The notes beneath the pieces were generated by a model. That model was not told the origin of the DNA, ran no database searches, and was given only the letters and a program-made list of their open reading frames with translations. DNA of 6,246 nucleotides from an uncultured Eubacteriales bacterium. Lineage in GTDB: Bacteria; Bacillota; Clostridia; Oscillospirales; CAG-272. Numbering within the stretch: position 1 is the first letter of the stretch; each line of letters opens with the position of its first letter. Made by a program: the position numbers and the translations under genes. The stretch lies in NCBI GenBank assembly GCA_900321265.1, contig ONVJ01000251.1, positions 1 through 6,246 on the forward strand, written 5' to 3'. Shown here piece by piece: positions 5,886 through 6,246 of the stretch.

Positions 5886-5914
5886 TTGTATATTTTCCCA
5901 AAATCGAGTATAAT
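5886..5914 (+). promoter_or_regulatory. Sigma-A-like promoter for gap
   Basis: -35 TTGTAT (5886-5891) and a perfect -10 TATAAT (5909-5914) are separated by 17 bp. Predicted transcription start is near 5921, giving a leader of about 70 nt. The spacer contains the inverted repeat ATTTT-CCC-AAAAT (5892-5904), which may be a regulator site or simply AT-rich chance. Confidence 0.78.
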
Positions 5915-5921
5915 ATACGGT

Positions 5922-5944
5922 GGTTTTGCGATTTGAGCAAGACC
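5922..5944 (+). promoter_or_regulatory. Hairpin at the predicted 5' end of the gap mRNA
   Basis: GGTTTTGC (5922-5929) pairs with GCAAGACC (5937-5944) as eight base pairs including one U-G, with a 7-nt loop. ACGGT (5917-5921) and ACCGT (5942-5946) offer an alternative outer pairing. Because the stem begins at or next to the predicted transcription start, it may protect the message from 5'-end-dependent decay, as known for some stable bacterial mRNAs. The role is inferred. Confidence 0.5.
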
Positions 5945-5991
5945 GTGTTGAAGTGAATATATTAAAACAAATAAACGGAGGAAATCCAGAA

Positions 5992-6246
5992 ATGTCAGTA
6001 AAAGTTGCAATCAACGGCTTCGGCAGAATCGGACGCCTTGCCTTCCGCCAGATGTTCGGCGCGAAGGGCTACACCGTCGTAGCCATCAACGACCTCACCA
6101 GCCCCACGATGCTCGCCCATCTTCTCAAGTACGACTCCTGCCAGGGAAGATACGATCATGACGTGACCGCCGACGACGAGGCCGGCACCATCACCGTCGA
6201 CGGCAAGACCATCCGCATCTATTCCGAGAAGGACGCCGTCAACTGC
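5992..6246 (+). CDS. gap: Type I glyceraldehyde-3-phosphate dehydrogenase, N-terminal part
   Basis: The first 85 codons are present and the frame runs off the right edge; full proteins are about 330-340 residues. It catalyses the NAD-dependent oxidative phosphorylation of glyceraldehyde 3-phosphate to 1,3-bisphosphoglycerate in glycolysis, in the cytoplasm. The Rossmann motif NGFGRIGR is at 8-15, and IND with D34 at the end of the second strand is the Asp that favours NAD over NADP. The segment with LAHLLKYDS (41-49) is a family hallmark. The catalytic Cys lies beyond the window. The start is fixed by GGAGG at 5977-5981 (10-nt spacing) and by the canonical N-terminus. It has its own promoter after the upstream terminator; a downstream pgk would be usual but cannot be seen. 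Confidence 0.97.
   Translation, partial: MSVKVAINGFGRIGRLAFRQMFGAKGYTVVAINDLTSPTMLAHLLKYDSCQGRYDHDVTADDEAGTITVDGKTIRIYSEKDAVNC

Noticed and set aside
4968..6014. A 348-codon open frame on the minus strand across the glycosyltransferase gene
   Set aside because: It is antisense to a gene with full family motifs, crosses the terminator and gap promoter, and is rich in Arg/Ser/Pro, as expected from GC-rich codon bias read backwards.

Overview
The window looks like chromosomal core DNA from a fairly GC-rich member of the Bacillota, most likely a class Clostridia gut-type lineage. The reasons are the maf-mreB-mreC-mreD order, a WecG/TagA/CpsF-family glycosyltransferase, a type I GAPDH, purine-rich Shine-Dalgarno sites and sigma-A-like promoters with 17-bp spacers. 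The lineage is inferred from gene order and protein style, not from a marker gene. I see no tRNA, rRNA, CRISPR array, insertion sequence, phage gene or attachment site.

Minus strand, read from about 4690 down to 1: one tightly packed unit, dut (dUTPase) - maf (nucleotide pyrophosphatase) - mreB - mreC - mreD - a CPBP/CAAX-type membrane protease homologue that runs off the left edge. Gaps are 0, 32, 57, 6 and 12 bp. The only clear promoter is upstream of dut, so all six genes are probably co-transcribed. The first two enzymes clean the nucleotide pool and the next three build the rod-shape (elongasome) scaffold. The CPBP gene sits where a PBP2 gene often follows mreD.

Middle, 4644-5013: a 370-bp divergent intergenic region. 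It has an extended -10 promoter facing each way (dut to the left, wecG/tagA to the right) and a GC-rich core that may hold a very small minus-strand ORF.

Plus strand, 5014-6246: a WecG/TagA-type glycosyltransferase gene (cell-surface polymer synthesis) with its own promoter and a probable intrinsic terminator. After it comes the start of gap (glyceraldehyde-3-phosphate dehydrogenase) with a good promoter, a hairpin at the predicted 5' end of the mRNA and a strong ribosome binding site.

Almost everything is conventional core biology, and I do not see a clear undescribed system. The points most worth a second look are: MreB replaces three normally acidic nucleotide-pocket residues (N152, N179, R208). 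The CPBP protein has Arg where the motif-3 His normally sits. The mreB-mreC junction holds a GC hairpin and a two-codon ORF but no Shine-Dalgarno. The dut-maf-mreBCD-CPBP grouping is also unusual.
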